Assembly (NCBI GenBank): GCA_944376905.1
Contig: CALWEA010000002.1
Span: 72,655-136,654, forward strand
Direction: 5' to 3'
DNA from: an uncultured Clostridia bacterium
GTDB lineage: Bacteria > Bacillota > Clostridia > Christensenellales > UBA1242
DNA: 64,000 nucleotides
Positions 46,186 through 55,786 of the stretch are shown here, one piece after another. Positions within the stretch are counted from its first letter, which is position 1. Each line of letters opens with the position of its first letter. The position numbers were made by a program, and so were the translations under genes. Under the pieces are notes generated by a model. That model was not told where the DNA came from. It searched no databases and worked only from the letters and a program-made list of their open reading frames with translations.

Positions 46186-46214
46186 TTGACATTTTGACAA
46201 TAAATCATTATAAT
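46186..46214 (+). promoter_or_regulatory. Perfect consensus sigma-A promoter upstream of tRNA-Leu
   Basis: TTGACA (46186-46191), exactly 17 bases, TATAAT (46209-46214). No mismatch to consensus. Transcription would start near 46221, about 130 bases before the tRNA. Confidence 0.85.
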
Positions 46215-46218
46215 TTAA

Positions 46219-46345
46219 AAGTTGTATTTTGATATAAATATAACTTGCTGAATTGATTATTTGTGAAAAACACAACTATAACCCCACTATTGTGTTTTTA
46301 TCAATTTCATAAAGCAACTTTTGGTGTTGTATTTTATTAACACCA
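46219..46345 (+). ncRNA. Structured tRNA leader or possible small RNA
   Basis: Between the consensus promoter and the tRNA three hairpins can form: AAGTT/AACTT (46219-46246), AAAAACACAA/TTGTGTTTTT (46266-46299) and TGGTGTT/AACACCA (46322-46345). The second looks like an intrinsic terminator, so an RNA of about 80 bases (46221-46300) may be released, with read-through giving the tRNA precursor. No peptide-coding frame with a ribosome-binding site was seen. Confidence 0.4.
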
Positions 46346-46352
46346 CTCTCCT

Positions 46353-46438
46353 GCCGAAGTGGCGGAATGGCAGACGCACAAGACTCAAAATCTTGCGAGG
46401 GCAACTTCATGTGGGTTCAAGTCCCACCTTCGGCACCA
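46353..46438 (+). tRNA. tRNA-Leu (anticodon CAA)
   Basis: An 86-base class II tRNA. Acceptor GCCGAAG pairs with CTTCGGC; anticodon stem CAAGA/TCTTG holds loop CTCAAAA with anticodon CAA, reading UUG; the variable arm is long as in leucine tRNAs; the T arm is GTGGG-TTCAAGT-CCCAC. The terminal CCA is encoded. Confidence 0.97.
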
Positions 46439-46565
46439 GTTTATTTTTTGAAAAACTTGTAATTTAAAATTTAGTTGAAAGAAAAGTTATTTAAAAAAAT
46501 TAGTTTGTTAAATAATAGAAATTAATCTATAAAATTTAATTAAAAAATTTATTTACAAAACAAAT

Positions 46566-46597
46566 AAAAATCCACTAATTTAATTAGTGGATTTTTT
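46566..46597 (+). terminator. Intrinsic terminator of the tRNA-Leu unit
   Basis: AAAAATCCACTAAT pairs with ATTAGTGGATTTTT with almost no loop beyond TTAA, and a T-run follows. Symmetric enough to work on both strands. Confidence 0.85.
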
Positions 46598-46609
46598 ATC
46601 AGTAAATCT

Positions 46610-46701
46610 AAAATACCCTCCCAAATATTCTGAGGTTTTTAAGTTACAAAAAATGGACGCCGTTACTCCGTCGCCCATTTCCAAAGGTTTTTGGGTATTT
46701 T
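46610..46701. ncRNA. Candidate structured RNA with multi-branch fold
   Basis: AAAATACCC (46610-46618) pairs with GGGTATTTT (46693-46701) and encloses three smaller hairpins: CCTC/GAGG (46617-46635, sharing two bases with the outer stem), AAATGG-ACG/CGT-CCATTT (46651-46680) and CCAA/TTGG (46681-46694). The cloverleaf-like layout and local GC rise stand out from the AT-rich surroundings. Strand and function are unknown. Confidence 0.4.
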
Positions 46702-46895
46702 TAAAATTTTTGGAGAAAGATTTTATTATATTAGCAAAAATTTTATTATATTCAGCAATAGTTTATATTATATTCGACAAGTTTTTTTTGTTTAATTTAT
46801 CAATGATTTTTATTTAATTTAATGAGTATTTTTAAATATGCTAATGGTTTTTTTAGAGTCTTAGTTAGTTTGTTGAGTTATAAGTAAGCACGTTA

Positions 46896-46951
46896 AATGT
46901 ATAAGTGTGTTTTTTTAACATATAATGTATAAGTGTGTTTTTTAAACATAT
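46896..46951. repeat. Two tandem 28-bp direct repeats
   Basis: Units at 46896-46923 and 46924-46951, starting AATGTATAAGTGTGTTTTTT and ending AACATAT; they differ at one position. They lie downstream of the DUF6273-type gene. Confidence 0.75.
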
Positions 46952-47055
46952 ATGGTTGGTTTTTAATTATATTATAACGCGTAGACTACCCCTGTTGGTT
47001 AGAATGTTTATTTTGCATGTTTAACCCCTTATTCTCGCTCATTCTTTTTCCTTCC

Positions 47056-49182
47056 CTACGCTAGATTAAGGACAAAAGCGGGACGCAAGGCGTAGGAGTG
47101 AGTGACAGAGTTGTTACCCACAAATCCAGTCGAATTGACGTAAATCGCAAAAGTGCTGAGATTGTTGGCATCACCCGAACGCAACCACCAATAATACGCC
47201 GAATAATTGTCAGGACTATTTTGCGTTCCTCCTGATGAGTATGCCGTTTCTTTTGCAACTAGATTAGATTGATTTGAACCAGTGTTTGCTGGTGTAAAAT
47301 ATGTTGATAAATTATATGAATCTATTCCATTGTGTATCCAATTAACATGATTATTTCTTGTTGAACCTAATAAAAACATGTTATATTCTACATCGTTATA
47401 ATCTGTTGAATTAATTTTACTACGATAACTTGTTATTGGCATTGTTTTTGGTATTATTTTTGTTTTTTGATTGCCTGTAAACATTGTATTATATAAACTA
47501 TTTGCATTATTCTCATCATTTAAAACTTTGTTTATATCTGATACAGAAAAATGGTTATATGGTGATGTGCCAACTCCAGTATCTTTATATGTTGAGCGTA
47601 GTAAACCATATTCACTTAAAACTAAAACTTCACTCGCCTTTTGCCATTCTCCACTTGTTGTTTTTCTATATTTGAATGTGTTTGTTGCTTCGTCATATCG
47701 CCATAATCCCAAACTTGATGACTCATTTTCTGCTTGATTACCTGTCGTGAATAAAACATGTTGTCCTTTATCTCCGTAAACTCCGTCTGTTACTCCTATA
47801 ACTATCCAACGTACTGGCTCAACTAAATAATAATTACTTTCTTTTAATGCATATTTTTTACTACCGTCATTGTTATCAACATAATATGTCCCTTGTTGTG
47901 TTGCACTTATTTCAGTTGTTGTTCCTGCATAACTTTGTGGATATTCTCCCATTTCTATATAATGAACATAGCGGTCTGATGTGTTAGCATTATTATAAAC
48001 TGGACCTGTTCCGCTTGTATATGTAAAGACTGTATATGATTGAGAAACACCCCAGATATATATTCGTATATCTTTTGTTACGCTTGTTGATTCTATTATT
48101 AAAGTTGCTATTTCATCGTTTGTTTTTGTGTATGTATAGTCTATACCAGAATTTAATTTTGTTCCATCTCTCTCAACTTCTATTGCGTCAGGTAGTTTAT
48201 AATTTGAATTCGCGGTTATTGTTGCTTGTAGATTTCCCATATCTGGAAAATAAAAACCTGAAGTGTATGACGTTTGATTATATTCAACTGTAACTCCTAT
48301 GAAACTTTCACTAATTTTATATACTTTCGCACTTACTACAACTATTTTGACGTTTTCATTTGTTCCATTTACAACTTCCGCACTAACTTCTAAATGTCCT
48401 ATATTATCAGTTACTGTGTATGTGTATGAACTTTCTGGCAACTGAGATAATTCTCCATTAGAATTTTTTATAAATACTTTTAATTTTTCTGGTGCATTAT
48501 AACCAGCGTCTGGTGTGTATGTTGCATTAAATTTTTCATCTGCATTTATGTAGTTATATTTATTATAATCAGTTTGTAGTATTGAATCAGAATGATTAAT
48601 CAATACTGTTGTGTTTGCTAAATCATGCTCAACTTCAACTATTTTTTTCATACTTATTTTTATTGTTGTATTTTGACTCGTTGTGCTTGGTAGCGAAATA
48701 TTTTTAAAAATTTGACTTGAATCTTCTCCGTTTCTTACAATTAATGGTTCATAAAATAATCCGGTATGTTCGTCAACAGGTGTTCCTGTAAACAAAGGAC
48801 TTTCTATCCATGCTAAAATTGTATGACTAGATGTATAATTTGTTACACGCAAATTTATTGTTTTTCCCAAACCAATTGCATTGGCATCAAACTGTAAACT
48901 TTCACTATCGACGTATGTTATATAATCAACATTAACACTGCCGTTTTTGTTGTCAAATATCGTTACATATTCATTTTCATCTATTGTTCCATTAGAACCA
49001 TTCCCTAAAATATTATCATAGGCAAGTTCAACTCGACAAATTATGTCAGGCGTAAATTTTATACCGACGTTAAATGATAGTTGCGGTGATAAAATTGCAT
49101 ATACTCCAATTCCCATTAATATAGAACTAATACAAATCCAAAAAATTGACGTAATTATTTGTAATTTGTTTTTTATTATCAT
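47056..49182 (-). CDS. Exported surface protein with C-terminal DUF6273-type domain
   Basis: A 708-aa protein of unknown role. An N-terminal signal-anchor (residues about 8-30, IITSIFWICISSILMGIGVY) is followed by beta-rich extracytoplasmic sequence, with two related ~80-residue units (SESFIGVTVEYNQTSYTSGFYFP and neighbours) and then, from about 395, a DUF6273-like domain: YIEMGEYPQSYAGTT, YLVEPVRWIVIGV, SVSDINKVLND, YYWWLRSGDANN and the closing ALRPAFVLNLA. Such proteins occur in families in gut Bacillota. AAGGAGT precedes the ATG. The last ~65 codons are far GC-richer than the rest of the gene. No sortase motif. Confidence 0.75.
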   Translation of the reverse strand: MIIKNKLQIITSIFWICISSILMGIGVYAILSPQLSFNVGIKFTPDIICRVELAYDNILGNGSNGTIDENEYVTIFDNKNGSVNVDYITYVDSESLQFDANAIGLGKTINLRVTNYTSSHTILAWIESPLFTGTPVDEHTGLFYEPLIVRNGEDSSQIFKNISLPSTTSQNTTIKISMKKIVEVEHDLANTTVLINHSDSILQTDYNKYNYINADEKFNATYTPDAGYNAPEKLKVFIKNSNGELSQLPESSYTYTVTDNIGHLEVSAEVVNGTNENVKIVVVSAKVYKISESFIGVTVEYNQTSYTSGFYFPDMGNLQATITANSNYKLPDAIEVERDGTKLNSGIDYTYTKTNDEIATLIIESTSVTKDIRIYIWGVSQSYTVFTYTSGTGPVYNNANTSDRYVHYIEMGEYPQSYAGTTTEISATQQGTYYVDNNDGSKKYALKESNYYLVEPVRWIVIGVTDGVYGDKGQHVLFTTGNQAENESSSLGLWRYDEATNTFKYRKTTSGEWQKASEVLVLSEYGLLRSTYKDTGVGTSPYNHFSVSDINKVLNDENNANSLYNTMFTGNQKTKIIPKTMPITSYRSKINSTDYNDVEYNMFLLGSTRNNHVNWIHNGIDSYNLSTYFTPANTGSNQSNLVAKETAYSSGGTQNSPDNYSAYYWWLRSGDANNLSTFAIYVNSTGFVGNNSVTHSYALRPAFVLNLA

Positions 49183-49715
49183 ACTTTACTCCTTTTTTCT
49201 TTTGTTTGTAGTTTCTACAATATTAATTTTTATATTCAGTCTTAACAAGATTATATCATTCCTTTAATACTTTTGTCAAAACTTTTTAAGTATTTTTTTT
49301 AAATTTTAAAATTTTTAATTTGCAGTTTTTTTAAACATCTAACTCTTTAATTTAAAAATTTTTTAAACTTTTAAAGTATCTAATTTGTATTTTATAAAAA
49401 TTAAAAAACATATTCAAAAACTCCTTTATTTTAAGACTTTTTTCAAATTTTAATGCTCCTTTCAACTGCGTATTTAATGTATATATACGCAGTTTTTTCT
49501 TATCTCAACAATAATATTTTAGCATAATAAAACATAATTATCAAATATTTTTTAAAAATTTTATATGTTTTTATTTTGTTTTATGCTTTTTATGTTTTTA
49601 TTTACTAAAATTTTTCACTATATATTGAAAATCACTGCGTATATATACATTAAATACGCAGTTTTTTTATTTTTTATCTTATAAAATATTTTTATATCTT
49701 TATAGATTAAAATTA
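49183..49715. other. Intergenic region holding a pair of inverted hairpins
   Basis: About 530 AT-rich bases between the DUF6273-type gene and ygjP. Apart from the two 30-bp inverted copies listed next, no gene, tRNA or promoter was recognised. Confidence 0.5.
49464..49663. repeat. Perfect 30-bp inverted repeat pair enclosing 140 bp (MITE-like or double terminator)
   Basis: The sequence at 49464-49493 (AACTGCGTATTTAATG onwards) recurs as its exact reverse complement at 49634-49663. Each copy is also a hairpin by itself (ACTGCGTAT/ATACGCAGT) followed on the plus strand by six or seven Ts. The enclosed 140 bases are AT-rich without a gene. Confidence 0.8.
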
Positions 49716-50420
49716 CTATAAATTTTCTATATTAATTAAATTTAGTTTATTTTTAACTCTTTTCCAATCTGGAAAATTTTTATTCATATAACTTTTAAAT
49801 TTTATTCCATGTCCTTTTATTAATATATGTCCTAACTCGTGAACAATTATGTAATTCAAACAATCTTTATCTTTTTTTACTAAATATAAATTAAACCATA
49901 TTCGTTTGTCTTTTGTATTACAAGTTCCCCAACGAGTTTTCATTTTTTTTATATGCCAAGAAGAACAATATAATCCAGTTTTTTCTTGCCAAAATTTTAA
50001 TTTTTTTTCTATTTCCTCTTTTAGTAATTTTTTATACCAATTTTCTATCAATTTTTTTCTTGACTCTAAATCCAATTCTTTATTACAATATAAAATTATA
50101 AAATTATCTTTAATGAATATTGTTTTATTTTTTATTTTTCTATTTGTAATTAATAGTTTTTTGAAAATATATTCTTTTCCCCACAACAATATTTTATCAC
50201 CATCATTATAGTTTTGAGAATATATCGGTTGATTTTTAATTTTTATTAAATGTTTCAAAATCCATTTCTTTTTTTCTTCAATAAATTCTAATATTTTTTT
50301 TATAGATAAATTTTCTGGTGAAGAAACAAATACTTCACCTTTGCCTGTTATTTTTAAATTTATATTTTTAATTTTTTTGTATTGAATGTTAATTTTTATT
50401 TTATCTACTTCAATTATCAT
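49716..50420 (-). CDS. ygjP: YgjP-like metallopeptidase (DUF45, M48-like)
   Basis: A 234-aa putative zinc peptidase of the YgjP/WLM group. It shows IKKMKTRWGTCNTKDKRIWFNLYLVK, the characteristic pre-motif, then HELGH (about 190) followed by IKGHGIKFKSYMNKNFPDWKRVKNKL, with the third ligand His in GHG. AAGGAAT precedes the ATG. Stand-alone gene, divergent from the next. Biological role in bacteria is poorly known. Confidence 0.85.
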   Translation of the reverse strand: MIIEVDKIKINIQYKKIKNINLKITGKGEVFVSSPENLSIKKILEFIEEKKKWILKHLIKIKNQPIYSQNYNDGDKILLWGKEYIFKKLLITNRKIKNKTIFIKDNFIILYCNKELDLESRKKLIENWYKKLLKEEIEKKLKFWQEKTGLYCSSWHIKKMKTRWGTCNTKDKRIWFNLYLVKKDKDCLNYIIVHELGHILIKGHGIKFKSYMNKNFPDWKRVKNKLNLINIENL

Positions 50421-50495
50421 TTTAATTCCTTAATTATGATGTTTCAAAAACCGTTAAAACATTTAAACATTATTCTATCAAACTAAATAATTATT

Positions 50496-50524
50496 TTGCT
50501 TTTCATTATAACACAATTTATTAT
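50496..50524 (+). promoter_or_regulatory. Candidate promoter of the four-helix membrane protein gene
   Basis: TTGCTT (50496-50501), 17 bases, TATTAT (50519-50524). It places the transcript start near 50531 and supports the downstream ATG at 50568 as start codon. Confidence 0.4.
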
Positions 50525-50567
50525 TTATATAAACGAATTTATAAATAAAAGTATAAAAAAAATATAT

Positions 50568-51392
50568 ATGTCAAAAATGTTTTTTATGAAAACATTTAAT
50601 TTTATTTTATCCAATACATTAAGATTATGTTTAATCTTCCTTCTTTATTTTATTTGGTTTAGATACTTTTTAGATTCTTTGGTTTGGAGTGTTGTTTTAA
50701 CCGCGTTTTTAACACTTGCAACAGATTTAGTTTTAAGAATTATTACAAAACGCAAAAACGTTAAAGTTAATTTAAAAAAAGAAGAATTAGCTCGTGCAGA
50801 AGGTTTTAGTAATGGCTTTATTTTTAACACGAAAACCGCTTCTTTAAATTTTTATTATGAATTATTATCAGAAAATTTTAAAACAATAAAAAAATCAGAA
50901 TATATTGTTTTTGAAAAAGAAAATAAAAAATTTATTCTATTCCCCTATTACAAATACAATAATCTTACCGTTGAAGATATAATTTATGTTTTTAATAAAG
51001 TAAAACAAACCAATTGTGATGAAGTTTTTTTATGTGTAAATGAAGTTGATGAAATGAGTTTAAAAATCATGTCAAAATTGCCTATCAAAATCACTATACT
51101 CGATAAATATGATTCTTATGAAAAATTAATGAAAACTTACAACAAATTTCCAAATACTCTATTTAATTTTCAAACAAATCCCAAATTAACATTTAAAGGA
51201 TTTTTATCTTTAAGTTTGAATAAAAAACGAGCTGGCGGTTATATTTTTGCTTCATTTATACTTTTATTATCTAGTTTATTTGTAAAAATTACTATATATT
51301 ATTTAATTATGAGTTCTATTTTATTAATTTTATCTATATTTTCATACACTAACTCTATTTTCAATAAAAAATTACCCAAAAATTTATTTTAA
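50568..51392 (+). CDS. Four-helix membrane protein with a cytoplasmic domain, function unknown
   Basis: A 274-aa protein (ATG at 50568; the frame is open to a TTG at 50496, but that lies within the probable promoter). Two membrane segments near the N-terminus (about 15-57) and two at the C-terminus (about 224-264) flank a ~165-residue soluble domain with EYIVFEKENKKFILFPYYKYNNLTVEDIIYV and CDEVFLCVNEVDEMSLKIM. The alternating strands and the acidic/Lys pattern (E-x-K then K-F-I-L) faintly resemble a restriction-endonuclease-like fold, not enough to assign. No ribosome-binding site is visible. Confidence 0.6.
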   Translation: MSKMFFMKTFNFILSNTLRLCLIFLLYFIWFRYFLDSLVWSVVLTAFLTLATDLVLRIITKRKNVKVNLKKEELARAEGFSNGFIFNTKTASLNFYYELLSENFKTIKKSEYIVFEKENKKFILFPYYKYNNLTVEDIIYVFNKVKQTNCDEVFLCVNEVDEMSLKIMSKLPIKITILDKYDSYEKLMKTYNKFPNTLFNFQTNPKLTFKGFLSLSLNKKRAGGYIFASFILLLSSLFVKITIYYLIMSSILLILSIFSYTNSIFNKKLPKNLF

Positions 51393-51643
51393 ATTACAAA
51401 TTTTAACTTTATAAGCAATATATGCAAATTTTTAAAATTGTATTTCTTTATTTACTTTAACATTATCTTTATGAAAAAAATTTTAAATAATAAATTTAAA
51501 CTTTAATTTTAACTATATTTAATTCTTTAATTTGAATTATTGTTAATTTTTAATTTATATTATTTTTAATTTATGAATTAATATTGGTATTCATGATAAA
51601 ATACTTTAATTATAATATTATAAAATTAAGCAAATAAAAACAA

Positions 51644-51704
51644 CCCACCTTGTATTATATAAAGTGGGTGTTCAGGTAGGATTTTTATCCTACATTTTTA
51701 TTTT
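51644..51704 (+). terminator. Two tandem hairpins ending in a T-rich run
   Basis: CCCAC pairs with GTGGG (51644-51668), then GTAGGAT, TTT and ATCCTAC (51676-51693), followed by ATTTTTATTTTATT. The second is a good intrinsic terminator for the membrane protein gene, although 280 bases beyond its stop; the pair could also be the 3' end of a small RNA. Confidence 0.55.
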
Positions 51705-52023
51705 ATTCTAAATTTGTTTTTTTATACATTATCATATTATATTTTATTTAATATATTTTTTTATTATAAATTTTAAATATTAATTTAAATTTTTTTTATA
51801 AAAATATTTTTATGAATTTTATTTTTTTAAAAAAAATATGTTTGCTTTTTACATTTTAATGTTATTATAATATTATGTTATTGTTATATTAATATTAAGT
51901 TATATTAAAACTAAGCAAACATAGTAAATTGCAAAGAATATTCAAAATAAATTTATAAATATTTAGAAATATAAATAAAAACAAAAAATATTTAAAAAAA
52001 GACTTTAATTTTTTTTAATTTTG

Positions 52024-52032
52024 TGATATAAT
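52024..52032 (+). promoter_or_regulatory. Extended -10 element of typA
   Basis: TGATATAAT (TG at 52024-52025, TATAAT at 52027-52032) with no good -35, a typical extended -10 promoter. The same nine bases precede rpmB. Confidence 0.55.
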
Positions 52033-52103
52033 GTCCAAGTTTTATTTTTTAATGATTAACTTTTAGTTGTAATTTATTATTTTAAAGAACGAAGGAAAAT
52101 ATT

Positions 52104-53930
52104 ATGGAAAATTTAAAAATTAGAAATATTGCTATAATTGCTCACGTTGACCATGGTAAAACTAGTCTTGTTAATGAAATGTTAAAACAAGGTGGAGTTT
52201 TTCGTAGCAATCAAAATGTTGAAGATAGAGTTATGGATTCTAATGCCTTGGAACGTGAAAGAGGAATAACTATTTTAAGTAAAAACGCATCTTTTTTCTA
52301 CAAAGATGTTAAAATTAATGTTGTTGACACACCAGGACATGCTGACTTTGGCGGTGAAGTTGAACGTGTTTTAAAAATGGTTGACGGGGTCTTATTGGTT
52401 ATAGATGCATATGAAGGCCCTATGCCTCAAACAAGATTTGTTTTAGAAAAAGCACTAGCATTAAATTTAAAAATAATTGTTGTTGTTAATAAAATAGACC
52501 GTAAAGACAGTAGAATTAAAGAAGTTTGTGACGAAGTTTTAGAATTATTTATGGAACTTAATGCAAACGATGAACAATTGGATAGTCCATTCGTTTATGC
52601 CTCTGCTAGAATGGGTACGGCAACACTTAATCCAGATAAACCTGGAGAAAATATGCAACCATTATTTGAAACAATTTTATCACACATTAATCCTCCTAGT
52701 GGCGATGAAAATGCTCCTTTTAACATGCTTGTTAGTTCAACTGAACAAAATGATTTTTTAGGAAAGTTGGCAGTTGGAAAAATTGAACAAGGTGTTTTAA
52801 AAATCAATGATACTTTAATAGTTACCAATTATTATAATCCTGACAAAAAAATAGAATTTAAAGTCCAAAGTTTGTTCGAATTCCAGGGATTGAAACGAGT
52901 TCAAACAACCGAGGCAAAAGTTGGAGATATTATTTGTATTGCAGGTGCTGATAATATAACTGTTGGAGACACTTTGAGCAGTGTTTCAAAAATAAATACC
53001 CTACCTTTTGTTAAAATTAGTGAGCCTAGCGTTGAAATGACTTTTATGGTTAATAACAGTCCATTCGCAGGAAAAGAAGGTAAGTTTTGCACAAGCCGTC
53101 ATTTAAGAGATAGATTATTTAAAGAAGCAATTAAAGATTTAAGTTTAAAAGTTTTTGAAACAGATCAAGCTGATAGTTTTAGAGTTTTAGGTCGTGGAGA
53201 AATGCATCTCTCTATATTAATGGAAAATTTGCGTCGTGAAGGTTATGAGTTCCAAGTTAGTATGCCAAAAGTTTTATTTAAAGAAATTGATGGAAAACTT
53301 TGTGAACCAATAGAGCGTTTAGTTGTGGATGTCCCATCTGATAAAGTTGGTAGCGTTATTAGTGTTCTTGGAGCTAGAAAAGCTGAAATGACAACCATGA
53401 ATACTTATGAAAATCGTACAAGAATTGAATTTTTAATTCCTGCTCGTGGTTTATTTGGTTATAAAAACCAATTTTTAACCGACACTAATGGTGAAGGTAT
53501 TATGAGTAGCGTTTTCGACAGTTATCAAGAATTTAAAGGTAATTTAAGTAGAAGAAATCATGGTGTTTTAGTTGCTTTTGAAAGTGGCACTGCTGTCCAA
53601 TATGGTCTTTTTTACACACAAGAACATGGAAAATTATTTATTGGTGCTGGTGAAAAAGTTTATGCTGGAATGATTGTTGGTATAACTAATAAACCAGATG
53701 ATATTGTTGTTAATGTTTGTAAAACTAAACATTTAACTAACACACGTTCTAGTTCAAGTGATGATTCATTACGCCTAGACCCAATTCAAAAACCATCTCT
53801 TGAACAGATGCTAGATTTTATTGATGAAGACGAATATCTTGAAGTAACTCCACAAAGTTTAAGAATGAGAAAAATTATTTTGGATCACACTATTAGAGGA
53901 AGACTTGATTACAAAAAGAAACATAACTAA
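52104..53930 (+). CDS. typA: GTP-binding translation factor TypA/BipA
   Basis: Ribosome-associated GTPase of the EF-G type, important for ribosome assembly and stress growth. The 608-aa protein has G1 [11 protein letters not shown], the switch [14 protein letters not shown]3 [12 protein letters not shown]4 NKIDR, then beta-barrel domain II, the EF-G domain III/V folds and the TypA-specific C-terminal domain ([26 protein letters not shown]). AAGGAA precedes the ATG; an extended -10 promoter and a terminator bracket it, so it is a single-gene unit. Confidence 0.97.
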   Translation: MENLKIRNIAIIAHVDHGKTSLVNEMLKQGGVFRSNQNVEDRVMDSNALERERGITILSKNASFFYKDVKINVVDTPGHADFGGEVERVLKMVDGVLLVIDAYEGPMPQTRFVLEKALALNLKIIVVVNKIDRKDSRIKEVCDEVLELFMELNANDEQLDSPFVYASARMGTATLNPDKPGENMQPLFETILSHINPPSGDENAPFNMLVSSTEQNDFLGKLAVGKIEQGVLKINDTLIVTNYYNPDKKIEFKVQSLFEFQGLKRVQTTEAKVGDIICIAGADNITVGDTLSSVSKINTLPFVKISEPSVEMTFMVNNSPFAGKEGKFCTSRHLRDRLFKEAIKDLSLKVFETDQADSFRVLGRGEMHLSILMENLRREGYEFQVSMPKVLFKEIDGKLCEPIERLVVDVPSDKVGSVISVLGARKAEMTTMNTYENRTRIEFLIPARGLFGYKNQFLTDTNGEGIMSSVFDSYQEFKGNLSRRNHGVLVAFESGTAVQYGLFYTQEHGKLFIGAGEKVYAGMIVGITNKPDDIVVNVCKTKHLTNTRSSSSDDSLRLDPIQKPSLEQMLDFIDEDEYLEVTPQSLRMRKIILDHTIRGRLDYKKKHN

Positions 53931-53965
53931 TTTAAAATAATATAAAAAATTTTTAAATAATATAA

Positions 53966-53994
53966 AAAAACTTGATATAATTACCAAGTTTTTT
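53966..53994 (+). terminator. Intrinsic terminator of typA
   Basis: AAAAACTTG pairs with CAAGTTTTT across a ten-base loop, followed by further Ts; 36 bases after the stop. Confidence 0.8.
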
Positions 53995-54138
53995 ATTTTA
54001 TTTACTTTTTTACAAATTTTGCAAATCATCAATATAATTGCATCTTTATTTTTATAATTATTTTTTTAAAAATTTACTATTTGCATATTTATTAAACACA
54101 TAAAAGTTGCAATAAATATTTTTATTTTACTGTTCACA

Positions 54139-55773
54139 TTATTCCATGGAAATTATATAATAATAAACTGGTTGAGCACCTTCAATCATAGTTATTTCAC
54201 AATCTGGATATTTTTCTGCCAATTTTTCTTGTAAGGCAACGGCATCTTCTTCCCTAACGTCCTCGCCGTAAAAAAGAGTTATATTACAAATATCATCATT
54301 CATTAATTTTTCAATTAAATTTTCAGTTGTTGGAGAAACTAATTTACCTTTTGATAAAATTGCTTTATCATCAAGTCCTATAATTTCACCAACAGACAAA
54401 TCAAAACCATCTATATGAGTTGCTCTAACAGCATATGTTACACTAGCAGATTTAACATTGGAAAAAGATTCATTCATAGCTTCAACATTATCATTAACAT
54501 CTGCTTCTGGATTAAATGATAAAACTGCTGAAATGCCCTCAGGTACACTTTGAGTTGGAATAACAAACAAATTTTTTGCAGTTAACGCTTTTGCTTGTTC
54601 TGCTGCAAGTATAATATTTTTATTATTTGGAAAAATTATAACATTTTTAGCGTGTACTTGTTCAACTGCTCTAACAATGTCGTCAGCACTAGGATTCATA
54701 GTTTGTCCACCTTCAATAATTTGGTCAACACTCAAATCTTTAAATAAATTTGCAATACCCTTTCCTGGAGCAACAGCAACCATTCCTAATTCTTTCAATT
54801 CTTCTTGTTGTTGAGCTTTACGTTTTAATTCTCTATTTTGCTCACGCATATTTTCTATTTTTAAATTATGCAATTCCCCTAATTCTAAAGCATAACCAAG
54901 AGCCAAATTTGGATTATTTGTATGAACATGAACTTTAACTAATTGCAAATCGCCAATACAAATAACACTATCTCCTATTTCCATTAGTTTTTCACGCAAT
55001 TTGTCTATGTCAGCTGTTGTTGTTTTTTTATGCATATTTATTATAACATATTCGGTACAATATCCAAATTCAATTTCACCTAAATGAGATATATCTGGTA
55101 AAACATCGTCAACAGTTTCAACAGGAGTTGCCGGCTCATCAAAATCAAAATCTAATTCCTCGCCCATCAAACCATTATAAAAACCTGTAAATATAATAAT
55201 AAGCCCCTTACCACCAGCATCAACAACTCCTGCTTTTTTTAACACTGGTAACATTTCAGGTGTCTGTTTTAAGATTTCATCTCCTTTTTCTAATAATAAA
55301 GGAAAAAATTCCTCAAAATCTGAATGTTTTTTTGCAATTTCAACCGCACCTTCTGCCATAACACGAATAACCGTCAACATTGTTCCTTCTTTGGGTTTTG
55401 TTACCGCTTTATATGCAACAGAAGAACCTTCTTGCATTGCTTTTGCAAAAATTTTTGTTGTTATTTCTTTTTGTTGAGCAACAACAGAACAAAATCCTTT
55501 TAATATTTGAGAAGTTATAACACCCGAATTCCCTCTTGCACCACGAAGCGCACCTTTTGAAAAACTATCAGCAAGACAAGAAAAATCATTGTCAGAACAT
55601 TTGTTAACCTCGTTCGCTGCTGATTTTATTGTTAAAAACATATTAGTTCCAGTATCTCCATCTGGAACGGGAAAAACATTTAATGAATCAACTAATTTTT
55701 TATTTTGTTCTAATAAACTGGCTCCGCTTAAAATCATTTTGCGAAAAGCCGCCCCATTTATTACTTTCTGCAT
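54139..55773 (-). CDS. fakA: Fatty-acid kinase subunit FakA-like (YloV, DAK2 plus DegV-like domains)
   Basis: In the family, FakA phosphorylates fatty acids bound by FakB (DegV) for phospholipid synthesis. The 544-aa protein starts at the ATG at 55773 with AGGAG upstream; the open frame extends 18 codons further. The N-terminal DhaL-like kinase domain has NVFPVPDGDTGTNMFLT (metal-binding aspartates) and RGARGNSGVITSQIL, GTMLTVIRV; the middle domain has FGYCTEYVII; the C-terminal part is DegV/FakA2-like with FPNNKNIILAAEQA. It follows yloU by 13 bases, the conserved rpmB-yloU-yloV neighbourhood. No fakB is in the window. Confidence 0.92.
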   Translation of the reverse strand: MQKVINGAAFRKMILSGASLLEQNKKLVDSLNVFPVPDGDTGTNMFLTIKSAANEVNKCSDNDFSCLADSFSKGALRGARGNSGVITSQILKGFCSVVAQQKEITTKIFAKAMQEGSSVAYKAVTKPKEGTMLTVIRVMAEGAVEIAKKHSDFEEFFPLLLEKGDEILKQTPEMLPVLKKAGVVDAGGKGLIIIFTGFYNGLMGEELDFDFDEPATPVETVDDVLPDISHLGEIEFGYCTEYVIINMHKKTTTADIDKLREKLMEIGDSVICIGDLQLVKVHVHTNNPNLALGYALELGELHNLKIENMREQNRELKRKAQQQEELKELGMVAVAPGKGIANLFKDLSVDQIIEGGQTMNPSADDIVRAVEQVHAKNVIIFPNNKNIILAAEQAKALTAKNLFVIPTQSVPEGISAVLSFNPEADVNDNVEAMNESFSNVKSASVTYAVRATHIDGFDLSVGEIIGLDDKAILSKGKLVSPTTENLIEKLMNDDICNITLFYGEDVREEDAVALQEKLAEKYPDCEITMIEGAQPVYYYIISME

Positions 55774-55786
55774 TGTAAAATAACTC

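Larger units (their letters stand above)
51393..52103. other. Long AT-rich gap before typA
   Basis: About 710 bases. It holds two hairpins near 51644-51693 and the typA promoter near 52027. The remaining sequence is almost only A/T with no frame carrying a ribosome-binding site. Confidence 0.5.

Noticed and set aside
47061..47258. Minus-strand frame inside the 3' end of the DUF6273-type gene
   Set aside because: Shadow frame made possible by the local GC rise; the main frame carries the conserved WWLRS and LRPAFVL motifs.
47056..47260. Diversity-generating retroelement target at the end of the DUF6273-type gene
   Set aside because: No reverse transcriptase and no template-repeat copy of the 3' end were found in the window.
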